From Sphagnum compactum (Eukaryota > Bryophyta > Sphagnopsida > Sphagnales), in NCBI GenBank assembly GCA_965153455.1, contig OZ234496.1:9571863-9635862 (forward strand): DNA of 64,000 nucleotides, in the 5' to 3' direction. The notes under the pieces are model-generated. The model saw only the letters and a program-made list of their open reading frames with translations, ran no database searches and had not been told where the DNA came from. Each line of letters begins with the position of its first letter. Position 1 is the first letter of the stretch. Made by a program: the position numbers and the translations under genes. Of the stretch, positions 22,645-33,990 are shown piece after piece.

Positions 22645-24750
22645 CTAAAGCTTTTTAAAATAAAACATTATAGAAATGTGGTATAGATTTAAACCCAATT
22701 TGTCATACTTATGTATGTTTAGATGTTGTGCATACACCCATATTTTTGAAAATAATAGATGGGTGGTTGCAAGGTAGGGTGGTTCAGTTTTTGCATCACA
22801 ATCTAGTTTTTTGTACAGTGGCGTGCATTTACATGTTATTAACATGACATTCAAAAAATAATTCCCCAAATTTGTGGCTCAATTTAAATTGTCAACTTGA
22901 AGAAAAAGACGTCTATCAAAAAAACATTACAACATATATACACCAAATATATAGTAATGGACTTTTGAAGTTGAAAAATATGGATTGGTTTATTATTTGT
23001 GCCTATATATATATATATGCATTTTTGTGTATGAATTTTATTTGGGATATAATATAGGGAATCAATATATGATATGTTAAAATAAAAATACCGTATGTGC
23101 AAAAACATTGCTAGAAAAAATTTAATGAAAAAAAATTATGAACTTTTGAATGGCCTAAAATGAACCATATTTTCATATCACAATCATTTTTGGGTGGATT
23201 TCAATTTTATTTTCTTAACATGTATAATAAAAAGTTTTTTAGAATGGCTAGTCTTCATATGACCTTTTTTGTTCATTAACCACCATGTAATTCCCCAATA
23301 ATAAAATACATTTGGAACAAAATAAATGTATGGCAATTTACAGACTACAGGTAATCTTCATAAGTGATTGCCATTTGTTCAATTTATTACTTATGTGTGT
23401 GGTAACAACGTCAAGGTGCTAGAGCTTTAATTGTGCCATGAATTCTTACTTTCATTACAAAGTTCATGAATTAGTCTACTTAAGTGGCAGGGATCATTTT
23501 CATAACACCACTACATGTATATGTATAGCTAAATGTGTGTGAAAGGGTGGATGACAATAGGCATGGAGACTATGATAATGTTTAAGATCCTAGGCACCTT
23601 AGGTCCAAACAAATATAGAATGTGAGCTTCAATGTAGCAATGGGTACTATGGCCTGAAGAGAGAAACTCATCTAATTTTTGATGGCACACCAGTATGATA
23701 ATTGTATAGAAATCTCCAAAAAAACCAAAATGATATGAATATTTGATTTAAGAAATCAACTTTATATACAATTATGATATGTGAACAACTCAGTTTATAA
23801 TTTTAAATTCATGGTATATTGAATATAAATAGTGAAAAGACCAATACCATTACGTATTGAACATGAAACAAAGAAATTTTGACCCTAAACATGTACCTAG
23901 TTGCATGCTAGCCAACAAACTAGATATACACTTGACACCCCCTCATTTTGATTGAGAATAGGTTTGAAACACAAAGAGCTAAGATACTATGTTGGACTTA
24001 AAAATAATGATTGATACACATTGTAGCAAAAAACTGCAAAATAGATAGGATTCAACGACACATTTCTAACAAAATAAGGTTACAAATATCATAACATCAT
24101 TTATATGTTACAAACTTAACTTTACCATTGCATATTGCGGATGGCAAGCTAGTGGTTGTCATTGATAAATCTTGTCATTGATGAATTTTCTGCTCATTAT
24201 GTTGATGACAAGTCATCTATAGTTCAAATAATATTCTCATACTAAATCGCATTAGATCAAAGGGGTGTAATTAGTAACCAAATTTGCATAGATTATGCTT
24301 TAATATCCAAGAGCAAAAGCCCATACATATAGCCCGATGAGGCAACAGTCTGACCATGGAAGCAGATTCAAAATCCATACAACATAGTAAAGTCGAACCA
24401 CTAGACTATGGAGGAAAAACATCTCTCTTGATTTACTACCATTGGTTATATTCTATTCTATATATCGAGTATTAAAAGTTGGTGAATATATGTATAAGAA
24501 GGGAAGCATGTGATGGAAGCATGTGTCTAATAATGTCACAATATTTACACTTATGAGCAAAATGATTCTGTTCATGCCCTAAACTTCACATATGACATGT
24601 CGGCATTTATCCAGTGTATATTGAGATTAAACCTTTAAAGGGTGTCCAGATAATTGTCCAAATACTTGCCTGCTGTACTTTGGAAAAATACCCCAGCCAC
24701 AGGTTTTCCTAGGTTATGGGTCTTGGCCCATGATGTTACATTGAAAAGAA
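22645..24750. other. AT-rich spacer, nothing recognised
   Basis: Low-complexity AT-rich DNA with no recognisable ORF, repeat boundary or RNA. A short TATATATATATATGC run lies near 23005. Confidence 0.35.
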
Positions 24751-25159
24751 TTCGGGAGTCAGGTGCAGGTGGGTGAAAGTGCGAAATCGGCTGCAAACAT
24801 CAACACAACAAAATTAGTTCAAACTAACCCCAGTTCAATCGATTATAACAGAAACTTTCAAAATACTTACAATCACTGGAAAAGGTTTATGAAATGGTTC
24901 ACTGTTAACTCTTTGACAATAGTTTCCACTAGTGATCTAAGTCTGGAGATGCAAAAGGTTCTTAATACACTTACTTGCTCAAACAGCAGAAATGTGTAGC
25001 GATGTGTGCCAGCAATGGGCGAGGGGGCTAGGTATGGTTCGATAACCGTCCCAACTTTATGTACTTCTGCATGTCCAGAAACTTTGTCAAAGAAGGCACC
25101 TCACTTGTGATCTCTCAATCACTAGAAAGTCACATAACTTTGGATGAGGCCTAAGTGCA

Positions 25160-25420
25160 GTGGATGAAAAATTGTTAAAGATCTCTGAACTACTAGCATT
25201 GGACTGATATCTGGATTGGTATTCACTTTTGAACCTACCAGTCTGGTCCTTGTATTGAGTATTTTTTAAACTACTGTTGGACTGGTATTGACTTTTAAAC
25301 ATACCAGTCCGGTCCTGGTATTGGGCATGTTTTACAATTTTCGTACCAGCCTAGTCCTGGAGTTGGGTCCTTTAAAAAAACACATTCATGCCAGTCTTGG
25401 TACACATAGTTTCCACTAGT
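25160..25420. repeat. Degenerate tandem repeat with embedded hairpin
   Basis: Three to four diverged units of about 80 bp each carry TGGACTGGTATTGACTTTT, then ACCAGTC(C)GGTCC(T)GGTATTG. Within one unit GGACTGGTAT (25279-25288) and ATACCAGTCC (25301-25310) are perfect inverted arms around a 12-nt loop. Confidence 0.55.
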
Positions 25421-26229
25421 GATCTATTGTGCAGCATTAGATCAATGTTACTAGATTGTGTGCTTGTAGATCAGCACTCATAAAATCACAACATAAAAAC
25501 ATGCACTCAAATGACCTTGGTTTCCGACTTTGTGTTAGGATCTCAGTGGTCACTAAAGCTAAGATGGATACACCAAATCCAAAAGAATAATAACTAAAGG
25601 GGATAGGTGAGAAACTGGGAAGGCCTATTTGCAACCCTATTGAGTGGTACTAGAGAATGCACCTTCCTAGTGAGTCACTAGGGAGAGGCCAGTAGGTCAA
25701 GCCATGGGGACACTAACAAGGTGACAGAATACGCTTTAGGCGTGCATTTTTCTGAAATAAAGTTCTTTAGTTGCCCTTTTCTTCATTTTAATTGCAGAAT
25801 CGGCCTTTCAAATTGCAGCATGGGCACTTTAAAGTGCAGAATGAGCAGTTGACAAGAAAGTGAAATGTTCTGTACTATGAAATAACTCTAAACAGGCAGA
25901 AAGGTCAACTAAAATCCCTTTAAATCAAAGCTTCAGCAATGCTCAAAACTTTACTGTTTTCTTTAATCTAGAGATTGGTCTTTGACTTCTGTTTGTACAT
26001 AGTTGGAAATTTTGTTGAAAAAGTAGAGGTATCCCTAAGGATCCCAACCTGGGGTTACTGGGCCCCAGTTTTGCCAAAACTGGAGATGAAACTAAAATTC
26101 AAGATGCTAATAGTGAATAAGAAAAAGATTGAACCAAACTGGTTTTCTCACCTAAATTGGTCCTCACATGGGTTCCTACCCCAGTTTGTTTTTCCCTTAC
26201 CTAAGCCTTCACTGCTGCTCAAATTCTTC

Positions 26230-26720
26230 ACTAAATCAAGCAAATCTTGTTAGAATAAAATCTTGGAAATCTTGTGAATTGATACCCAGTTTCATTAAAC
26301 GATGCCCAGTTTCACTCACTTTACAGCTACACTCAAATCAGAGATGAAAGAGGGATTACAGTGTCAAACTAGGGCTCAAATACAGGATGACCTGAAAGGT
26401 AACTTAAGTAGTGAGTTTTCTGCAAAGTAAGGTGCAACTCAAAAATTGGGAATACTTGTCAGAAACTCATATTCCTCATTAACTCAAGCAAAAATAATGA
26501 GAAGAAGAAAAATCCTACAATTCTTGTGAACTGATACCCAGTTTCACTCACCGTGCTGTAGCTACTAGCTACCACTCAAATCAGGGATGAAACAGGGATA
26601 ATTACAGCATCGAATTACACCCTCACACTAGCGCTCAAATTAGCATGGTGACTTAATAAGGATCTAAACTTTAGTGCGTTAAATTCTGCAAAGTAAGGTG
26701 CAGCTCAATTTCTCAAAAGA
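26230..26720. repeat. Tandem segmental duplication of about 250 bp
   Basis: The order TCTTGTGAATTGATACCCAG, ACACTCAAATCAGAGATGAAA, GGGATTACAG and TCTGCAAAGTAAGGTGCA at about 26255-26440 repeats at about 26520-26705 with scattered changes. No coding frame spans it. It lies just downstream (minus-strand sense) of the last recognised PEBP exon. Confidence 0.6.
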
Positions 26721-27137
26721 AATTTAAAAGAAAAAAAGGAGAGCTCAAAAAATGAATTCCAGAGAGAGAGAGAGTGTGGGGGCAGGGATTTTTTTTTCTC
26801 AATTTTGTAATCTAGTCACACTGGCCATCACCTACAAGAGGAATTAAGCAAATTTGATTACAGGCCATCAGAGAGAAAGTAGAAAAATTTAAGAATCGTG
26901 CTATATTGTGGCGATCTGGCTGGAAATTGCCATATTTCAATTTCGAAAAACAGAACTCCTCAAAAATCTGTCCACTTTGACACTTGGTTTTTAAAAAAAA
27001 AAATCCTTTGTATGCGCCACAGTGGATTTTCTTGTGTCCCCAAGGTGAGAAAATTTTTTCCCCTCCAAAAAAACAAGAGAAAAAGGGGGGGGGAAAAAGA
27101 AAACTGGTTGGGGGTTATGATAATTAATTCCCATTAC
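26721..27137. other. Non-coding; start of the intron after PEBP exon 2
   Basis: It contains a GA microsatellite (26762-26775) and poly-A/poly-G runs. On the minus strand this is the sequence after the second PEBP exon donor. I could not find the expected last exon here. Confidence 0.4.
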
Positions 27138-28942
27138 CTTGATCACTTGGGACGTTGTAAGGGATGTTGGTGACGATCCAATGAATGACTTGGCTAAAGC
27201 TTTTGTCGGAGGGACTTGGAGCATCAGGATCTACCAGAACCAAGGTGTACTCTCCACTGAAACCGTGGCCTATGGATTGCACTGGGATATGGGGCTCGTG
27301 GAGTGTCTGGTGAATGTTCAAGTGCTCTCCGTTGAACACGAAAGTGTTGTCGAAGTAGACCGGAAGATCCTCGTATCCGTCTGCCACATCTGGTACCACA
27401 TCTGGTATTATTCCAGATGTATGCAACAGCAGCTCCGGCATTGCAGGCAGAAAACCACCCATTCCTGCACATGTCGGCAGTTTCCTATATTAGTCAGAAT
27501 CTCTCTCGCTCTCTCTAGTGATCATTATGTAACCCAAGAATTAATACGGGTATGGTTGGTTCTCCAGATGGAGCAGCTTAGAGACCTTGTTTTCTTGCGC
27601 TTCACTACTAGATGAAGACATGAACTGTGCAGTGGCCAACATCCCAAGACATGAGAATACGCTACTTTGTGAACGCGAAGAACCAGGTTAGTTAGGAGTC
27701 CTTTCTCTAGCTAACACCGGTGGCCCCAATTGATCCACTGTAGACTGCAAACATACACACAATTGGTAGCAGAGTGAACGATGTCAACACTCCATAACGC
27801 ATTGACATACACATCATGTATTTAGTTAATTCTGGACTTTTGAAAAGTCCAGAATTAACAATTGACCATTTGAAAGTTGAAATTTTGAAAAAGAACTTTG
27901 ATTTGGGGGGGGGCGGCGCACCAGGCGGTGCCACGATAAATATTAATATTGTTTTGCCCCAGGATGATCCAACACATAAACAGTACTAATGTCAAGCAGA
28001 AAACTTGATCCCAATCGACAAGTCAAAAGAAGTCCAGAATTAACTAACAGAGATTCCTACACTAGCTCTACTTGTGCTACAGATTGATGACTAGGGCCTT
28101 TGTTCAGAATGTTTTGCAAACCAAAAAAATAATTCGAAAAGAAATTATAGCTCAAGGAAAGTTCATCTAACGCTCATCAATTTGCTATGCCGCATGCTAG
28201 AAAACCAGGTAGATATTAGGTTGAGAAAATGAAACTGAAAACAAGAATTTTGCATCATCCTTTCATGCTTTCTTCAACACTAAATTCATGATCACTTGGG
28301 TCTTGATGCATAGACCTGCTTGCAAGCGCTGATGAATTGATCACGAAATTATACCTCATGAATCTGCTAAGTGAAATGTTGGTCGGGATTCCTAGACATC
28401 AATTGGGGGAGGGGTTGGTCATCTCCTCCCTAAACTTGCTATTTCTTCAAATTCTAAACCTCTTTAGAATCGCTCCTGCATGTTCCAACTGTAAATTTTG
28501 TTCTCCTGTGGCCGCGAGCAGTTTTGCCCATCTAGCTAGATCCATAATCTCACCAGACTGAAATCTACACACGGTTCCTGCACTAAGAGTCTGAATGTTC
28601 TCCTCCCAACTTTCATTAGAACTCCAGATACAAGGTATGTTTCAAATTCCCCATCTTGTAATCACAGGCTCCAACTAGCTAACACGCACTCTGATTGAAT
28701 TTGATGACAAGTGAAGGAGACAATAGACCCGCTACCACAGACAGGCATGCGGCAGTTAGTTGATATCAGAGTAAGCTAAGCTAACTAGCTAGTTAGAATA
28801 ATAATAATGGTCAGAAGTCAGTAGACGCACCAGATGCAAAGAGAAGTGACACCACCATCGCTAGCAACGGTACTAGCAACTCCTTGAACCTCAAAGAAGT
28901 GCAAAACTCCGTTCGCTTCAAGGGACTGATCATCTGAGCCAT
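27138..28942 (-). CDS. Secreted-type PEBP (FT/TFL1/MFT superfamily) protein, 3' exon(s) not found
   Basis: There are two exons on the minus strand. Exon 1 is 28942-28831: ATG in an AACCATGG context, 37 codons plus one base, then donor GTGCGT. Exon 2 is 27464-27138: acceptor GTGCAG, then donor GTAATG. The junction is in phase and makes a Gly codon. Exon 1 reads as a signal peptide, with a basic n-region up to K20 and then a hydrophobic core (LLVPLLAMVVSLLFAS). Exon 2 starts MGGFLPAMPELLL and carries the PEBP hallmark YTLVLVDPDAPSPSD (first ligand-pocket motif DPDxP) and VIHWIVTNIP (pocket His). It ends SDQG at the exact intron position of the last plant FT/TFL1 intron, whereas the two earlier FT introns are absent. 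The position equal to FT Tyr85/TFL1 His88 is Val. The final exon (GxHR motif and C-terminus) was not recognised, so the gene is partial or has a long last intron. PEBPs bind lipid or partner proteins; a signal peptide suggests secretion. Whether it is functional is unknown. Confidence 0.7.
27825..27859. repeat. Perfect 17-bp hairpin in PEBP intron 1
   Basis: GTTAATTCTGGACTTTT (27825-27841) is followed by one G and then its exact reverse complement (27843-27859). A further copy of the arm, AGTCCAGAATTAAC, occurs at about 28030. This looks like a terminal-repeat junction of small insertions. Confidence 0.75.
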
Positions 28943-29229
28943 GGTTGCTCTGATTCAACAACGCTGCTGGTGGTGGTGGTGGTTGCTAGCTAGCTGCTGT
29001 TGTGGTAGGCACTAGCAGCCGGCACCCAACTGATCTCTCTAAATTTCAAAACTGCAGGAAGCTGTCTCGGTGCTTACAAACTTGACTGCTGCTGGACTCA
29101 TTGTCCAAATGCTGCTGGGCTTTAAAGGCTCAGTGTGTTCAATACGAGAGTCGCCGGCCCCCACCCCAAGGGGCACCACTTTTTGGACGGCGGCTGGTCC
29201 CGGGCAGCTAGGTGTTTCTTTTCTGTTGG

Positions 29230-29800
29230 GCGGAAATTCGCCAAATTTCGACCTGAAAAAATATGATTTCGACCTGTACAAAGGATTTTTCATGGCTAAA
29301 ATGGCCCAAATTCTCCAGATTTCGAAAAAATCCAAATAAAAATCCAAATTGTCATATTTTGGTGATAAGTTCCAGTCGTTAGTTAGCCAAGAATATTAAA
29401 GGGGGGTTTTTTTTTTTCCCTACTTATCTAGTTTGTAGCCAAATCTGGCTCAATCATCTTATGGACGATCGCCACTTGAACTACATCACAAAATTGCAAA
29501 AAAAAAAAAAAAAGAAAAGAAAAAACCCTTCTCCCAGCTTGAAATTTTCCCTGTTTTATTTCTAGATTTCACAATGCTGGCAGCTGCAGTGTTTTTTGTT
29601 TTGGCAATGCTGTGTTATAGCCAAAGTGGCAATGATCCACAGGAAGATTTAGCTAGATTTGGCTACAAGCTAAATATGAAAGTAAATTTTCTAAAAAACA
29701 TCCTTCTATATTTTTGGCTAATTCTACTTGAACCATGTATAGAAACCTGCTGGCGATGTTCCTTAAATTTTGGTCGAATTCTGGCTATTGAAAATCTCAA
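29230..29800. mobile_element. Foldback element upstream of the PEBP gene
   Basis: The left core at 29438-29495 (GCCAAATCTGGCTCAATC, then GACGATCGCCACTT and ATCACAAAATTG) faces a right core at 29625-29668 (AGTGGCAATGATCC through AGATTTGGCTACA). The arms continue outwards: TAAGTTCCAGTCGTTAG with GCCAAGAATATT on the left is matched in reverse by TATTTTTGGCTAATTC and ACCTGCTGGCGATG on the right. The loop is about 120 bp, with no ORF of coding character. It lies 0.3-0.9 kb upstream of the PEBP start codon. Confidence 0.55.
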
Positions 29801-30055
29801 AATGAACATGATTTTAGCACACTTAATTTTTTAACATAGCATTTTGGCTACATATATAGCCAGCGAAAAAAGGGCTGCAATGCTGGTAAATGGGCGGGAG
29901 CTGAATAAAAGAGAGTGAGCGCCGTTCTCAGCGTCAAATTTTCTGGACTTTCCAAATACCAGATTGTCGTAATTTGCGTGGCTTTCTTTGCCTTGCCTTT
30001 TGCTTCTTCTTCGAACTGGGCTCCTCCAGTTCCATCGTACCAACACCACTTTTTG

Positions 30056-30355
30056 TTTTAGACATCGTGTGACGTGACCATGCTATGCACCATCAGCGGT
30101 CACTGACTGATCACACACTACTCCGTACTGTCTCCCTCTCTAATCACACATTACTCCTTACAGTCTCCCTCTCTAATCACACATTGAATTTAAGTAAGTA
30201 AATCTTGGCAAGAGTGAAGTGGTGTTTTAGACATCGTGTGACGTGACCATGCTATGCACCATCAGCTGTGCCTGATTGATCAGACACTACTCCGTACTGT
30301 CTCCCTCTCTAATCACACTTTGAATTTAAGTAAGTAAATCTTGGCCATAGTGAAG
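30056..30355. repeat. Tandem duplication of 130-170 bp
   Basis: TTTTAGACATCGTGTGACGT...CATGCTATGCACCATCAGC...ACTACTCCGTACTGTC...TTTAAGTAAGTAAATCTTGG occurs at 30056-30219 and again at 30226-30347. The first unit has an extra internal copy of the CTCCCTCTCTAATCACACATT block. It lies 1.1-1.4 kb upstream of the PEBP start. Confidence 0.75.
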
Positions 30356-31224
30356 AACCAGCACCCACCAGTGCATCATGAAGGATGGATGGATGGATGG
30401 ATGGATGGCAAGTGGTGACGAAATGGTTTTCTTGTTAGGTTCCAATTCCCCAGCTAGATAACCAGCGTGATTAGCTCAGTTTCTTTTTTTGACTACCTGC
30501 TTACCCACTAGCAGGGTGGTTAGCTCCAGTGTTGTGGCCAGTTACCCCCTTTGTCAGCTTAGAACCACAGGTTCTGGTTGTGATTAGTAAAAACTGAACC
30601 AGAATTGGGTCTGATTTTTGGAACTGGAAACCATATAATTTTAGGAACAAGATACCCAAAACCATGTTCTCCATCCTATTTATGTCTGGAACCTGAACCA
30701 ACATTTTTGAAAAAAAACGTTTTCTAAAAACGAAGACTTGAACGAAAGGCTAAACGAGGATTAACCAGAAGTTAACCATTGGTTCCAGTTCGGGTTACCT
30801 GCAACCGGGTCTAATTCTCATAACCAAAACTGGAATTTTGTTTTGAAGAACGGGACCCATAATCAGATTCCCTGTTTCATTTATGTGAAGAATTGAAGCC
30901 ATTCTAATTTTTCTTTTTGAACCAAAACTGCAAGTTCTTCATAAAAGTAAAGAATCAACAAACAAAAGCCAGTTGCTAGTGAGTTGCTTTTTTACTCCTA
31001 ACAACATGCCTGGAGGTTGGTTGTTAGTAGGTAGGTAATAATGAAAAACCGCCCTTACTTATGTGTAAACCATTTGCATACCTTGTGGTCAGCTATTTCT
31101 TAGAGAATGGGTTAACAAGCTGAAACACCGTATTAACTCAGTTGAGGGTCATCCACAACTGAGTCACAAGGGGCATCATCCGGCATCCAGTTGGATGATG
31201 TGCTAGTGGCTGCTGGTCCACTCT
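30350..31224. mobile_element. TIR element of the GTGCACTGG family, 0.9 kb
   Basis: The left end GAACCAGCACCCACCAGTGC and the right end GATGTGCTAGTGGCTGCTGG, then TCCACTC, are inverted versions of the terminal sequence seen at 55759, 55813, 56123, 57851, 58000 and 62468. Next to the right end, CAGTTGAGGGTCATCCACAA inversely matches the sequence inside the left end at 55866, so subterminal sequence is shared too. The interior carries a hAT-like end (CAGTGTTG at 30527) and many GAACC/GGTTC words, but no ORF of coding character. Confidence 0.55.
30383..30408. repeat. (GATG)n microsatellite
   Basis: Six consecutive GATG units just inside the left end of the TIR element. Confidence 0.9.
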
Positions 31225-33715
31225 GGGTGTCGAAATGTGGAAACATGCAGTTATGAAGAAGACTGGATGTTTCTTAAAGAGGAAAAAAAAGGGGCGATCC
31301 ACACTCAGCTGACACCAGTTCCTTCCAACCATGTAATGCCCTTATCAGAATCATTTCCAAATCGTATCCATCAGCACGAGAGCACCGGGTAATGGTCGAC
31401 TGGCACACAGAATTGGACTGTTTTTTTTGTGACAGTTGTTGGCCTTTTCAAGTTTCCTGGAATTGCACACACAAAATTCCAAACAGTAAAAGATGAGCTA
31501 GTAAGTTTAGTGCATGTGAAAGGCGTTGGATTCTTTCCATTTGCTTACCAAAAACTTTAAAAAAGCATTAAAAACAAAAATGAATATGTTCATGGAGGGG
31601 AGTATTAGTGTGGGCAAAAATAGCAGCCAATGAGACAGACGCAGCAGCTCTCTGTTTTTACAGGATCTAGGTGTGTAGCCTAATTGCTAGAGGAGAAACA
31701 GTTGAGCTAGAAACATATGAAGGAAAAAAATTGTTGGAAAAAGGAAAAGAAAACCAGATCACCTCTATCGTCGTGTTGATGGCAATAGCCACTCTGTGAC
31801 TGAAACAATGACACTTGTCACCACTAGCTACCATTAGCCGTGACGTTGGCATCATCAAAGAGCTACATCTGAAGTGCACATCCTACTTAGTCTTGTAAAC
31901 ACCAAGCTCCACCTTCACCTTCCTTTGTCACCAACAAGATTACAATGTTGCATTCTTTCATAGTCAAACATTTTAACATCATTGTCAGACTCTAGGTCAT
32001 GAGACATGCTTATGATTCTAATCTCTTGTTATATAATGTAATGACTTATGAAAGGTCTTGATTATTCTCATTGGAACTTATCACTTGAACCAGATTCAAG
32101 GGGAGTACAAAAAAGCAAGTTTTAAATAATTTGCAATGATGTGCAAAAGTGGGGACCCTACAAAGGAAGATGGTGGAAGAAGGCCCACTATATTTTTGAA
32201 TGTTGTCACAATGTGCTATCATTGCAATGAAGTCATATGTTTCTGTTTTGGGGGGAAAAAAAATTCTGGATTTTGATTTTGCCAGTCTGTTCCCACCAAG
32301 TTCCCAACAAGTTCTCAAAATGTTTACAACAAGTTCACAATGCGTTTCCACAAATTTTCTTAATAGCACCACACATTATCTCATATCCTTGGCCCAAGGA
32401 GGTGGGGGAGAGGGATTTTTCTTCTGTTCTCAATTTGTTCCATTGAAGTTCCCAAAGGATTCCCATTGGCTTCCCAAGGTGTCCCCAAGACGTTCCCAAT
32501 AGCACCTCAGATTTATCCCACATGCTTTGGCCACAGTTCAACTTTCATGTATAGGAAGGCCATAGGGAAGAATGTCTTTGGTACTATTTTGGGGGGTGGG
32601 GGTGAAAGGGGTGCTTCTCTTGTGGGGACTGCCCAATATCCAAGAAAAATTGGTGAGGGACCAATCAATGTGGCTCCTTCAGGAGGAAAAAAGACTATGG
32701 AAAACATACCCCTGAACTGTGGTTAATAGAAGGAACAAATATGTATAACCTATGCTCTAAGGTCTATCCAATAGAATGTGGGTGAGGGAAAAAAGCTGAC
32801 TATATACATGTTGTCACGCACATTGCTAAACCTAAGCTCATCAACATCACATAGCTGGAACATATAAATAGTTCAGGACATTGTCAGCCTTTAACACATG
32901 AAATCAAAACTCAAATTTACAAGTTTGACCAATTACATGAATGTTATTGCTAGCCAAATCATTTTTTTGTCTCAACCGCTGAAGTGACCTATATTTTTTC
33001 AGCTTCTAAGCAAGGACCTTCACCATGAGCTAGTTGTGCTAGCTAGTGACAAAAATTACAACACACATATTTATACAATACAGGAAGAAGGCAATACATG
33101 AGCTTGTCATATGCTCACCTTAGGAATAAGTTCACCAACAATATCATATGTAACTAATTGTATGTTAGAAATCTGCATAAGTGTATATTTTAGCAAGCAA
33201 CAAGCATGTCTAAAAAGGAATATTGTTACGATATTCTACTTGAGCCGCCTTATGCATGAATATTGGAATAACATAAAATAAAATATTTTAAAACGGGTAG
33301 GTTCATGGTGTTTATATCCAAGTGCTAATGCAACACCAGCTCATTGCATTCTACACTACAATTTTAAAAGATAGAGTCATGTTTGAACATCAAATGTCTA
33401 GGATAGCTAAAGCCATTTACATCCATTCCTCTATGCCTTCAATTTAATGCCCATAGCCACATGTAAAAGGAGTTATTGTATAGAAGTATCCATAGTAATG
33501 TTTAATTTTTTGTTTGAACCATTTCAAAACAAGAAAGAAAACTGACAGGCATGATGAATAACTAAGCCAAATGCCATCATAAACCAAAGGATGTCAAGTT
33601 GAAGGAACCTAAACCAAAGGAATCAAAGGGGGATGTTTAACAAGTCCATGAACACATTGACTAATCTACTTACTAGAAAGTTAAGTATACCAAATGTGTG
33701 AGCCGCACGTTTCCA
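31225..33715. other. Non-coding DNA with short local repeats
   Basis: No gene was recognised. 32290-32350 and 32440-32505 contain diverged repeats of a GTTCCCAACAAGTTC-like word. The rest is AT-rich spacer. Confidence 0.35.
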
Positions 33716-33719
33716 TTGT

Positions 33720-33990
33720 GGCGAATTTCCCCCATTTGTTTGGGGGGAAAATTCATAAAAATAATATTCTCTTGAACATTCCCTACTGAAAAGAAAAGAG
33801 CCAAAAATGGAGAAGTTTCTTTAAAAAATTTCCATCTTTCTAAACACATTGTTCAAGCAAGTAGCCAGTATATAAAAGGATTTTGATCAATTTCTGCTTT
33901 CATAGCTGGTCTATAGCCAAACCTGGGTAAATCTCCTTGTGGATGATTTCTAGTGTGGCAACATCACAAAATCGAAGAAAAAGATACTTG
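33720..33990 (+). repeat. Foldback arm, single copy
   Basis: AAGTAGCCAGTATATAAAAGG followed by GCCAAACCTGGGTAAATC, GGATGATT and CAACATCACAAAATCG (33916-33974) matches the left arms at 771, 29438 and 43409. No opposing arm is obvious nearby. Confidence 0.45.

Noticed and set aside
24330-24420. Possible tRNA-like stretch (CCCGATGAGGCAAC...GTCGAACCACTAGACTATGG)
   Set aside because: No B box (GGTTCGAnTCC) at the right spacing and no acceptor stem.
27139-27615. 158-codon plus-strand frame
   Set aside because: It is antisense to PEBP exon 2, which has recognisable motifs, intron phases and splice sites. The plus frame has no domain.
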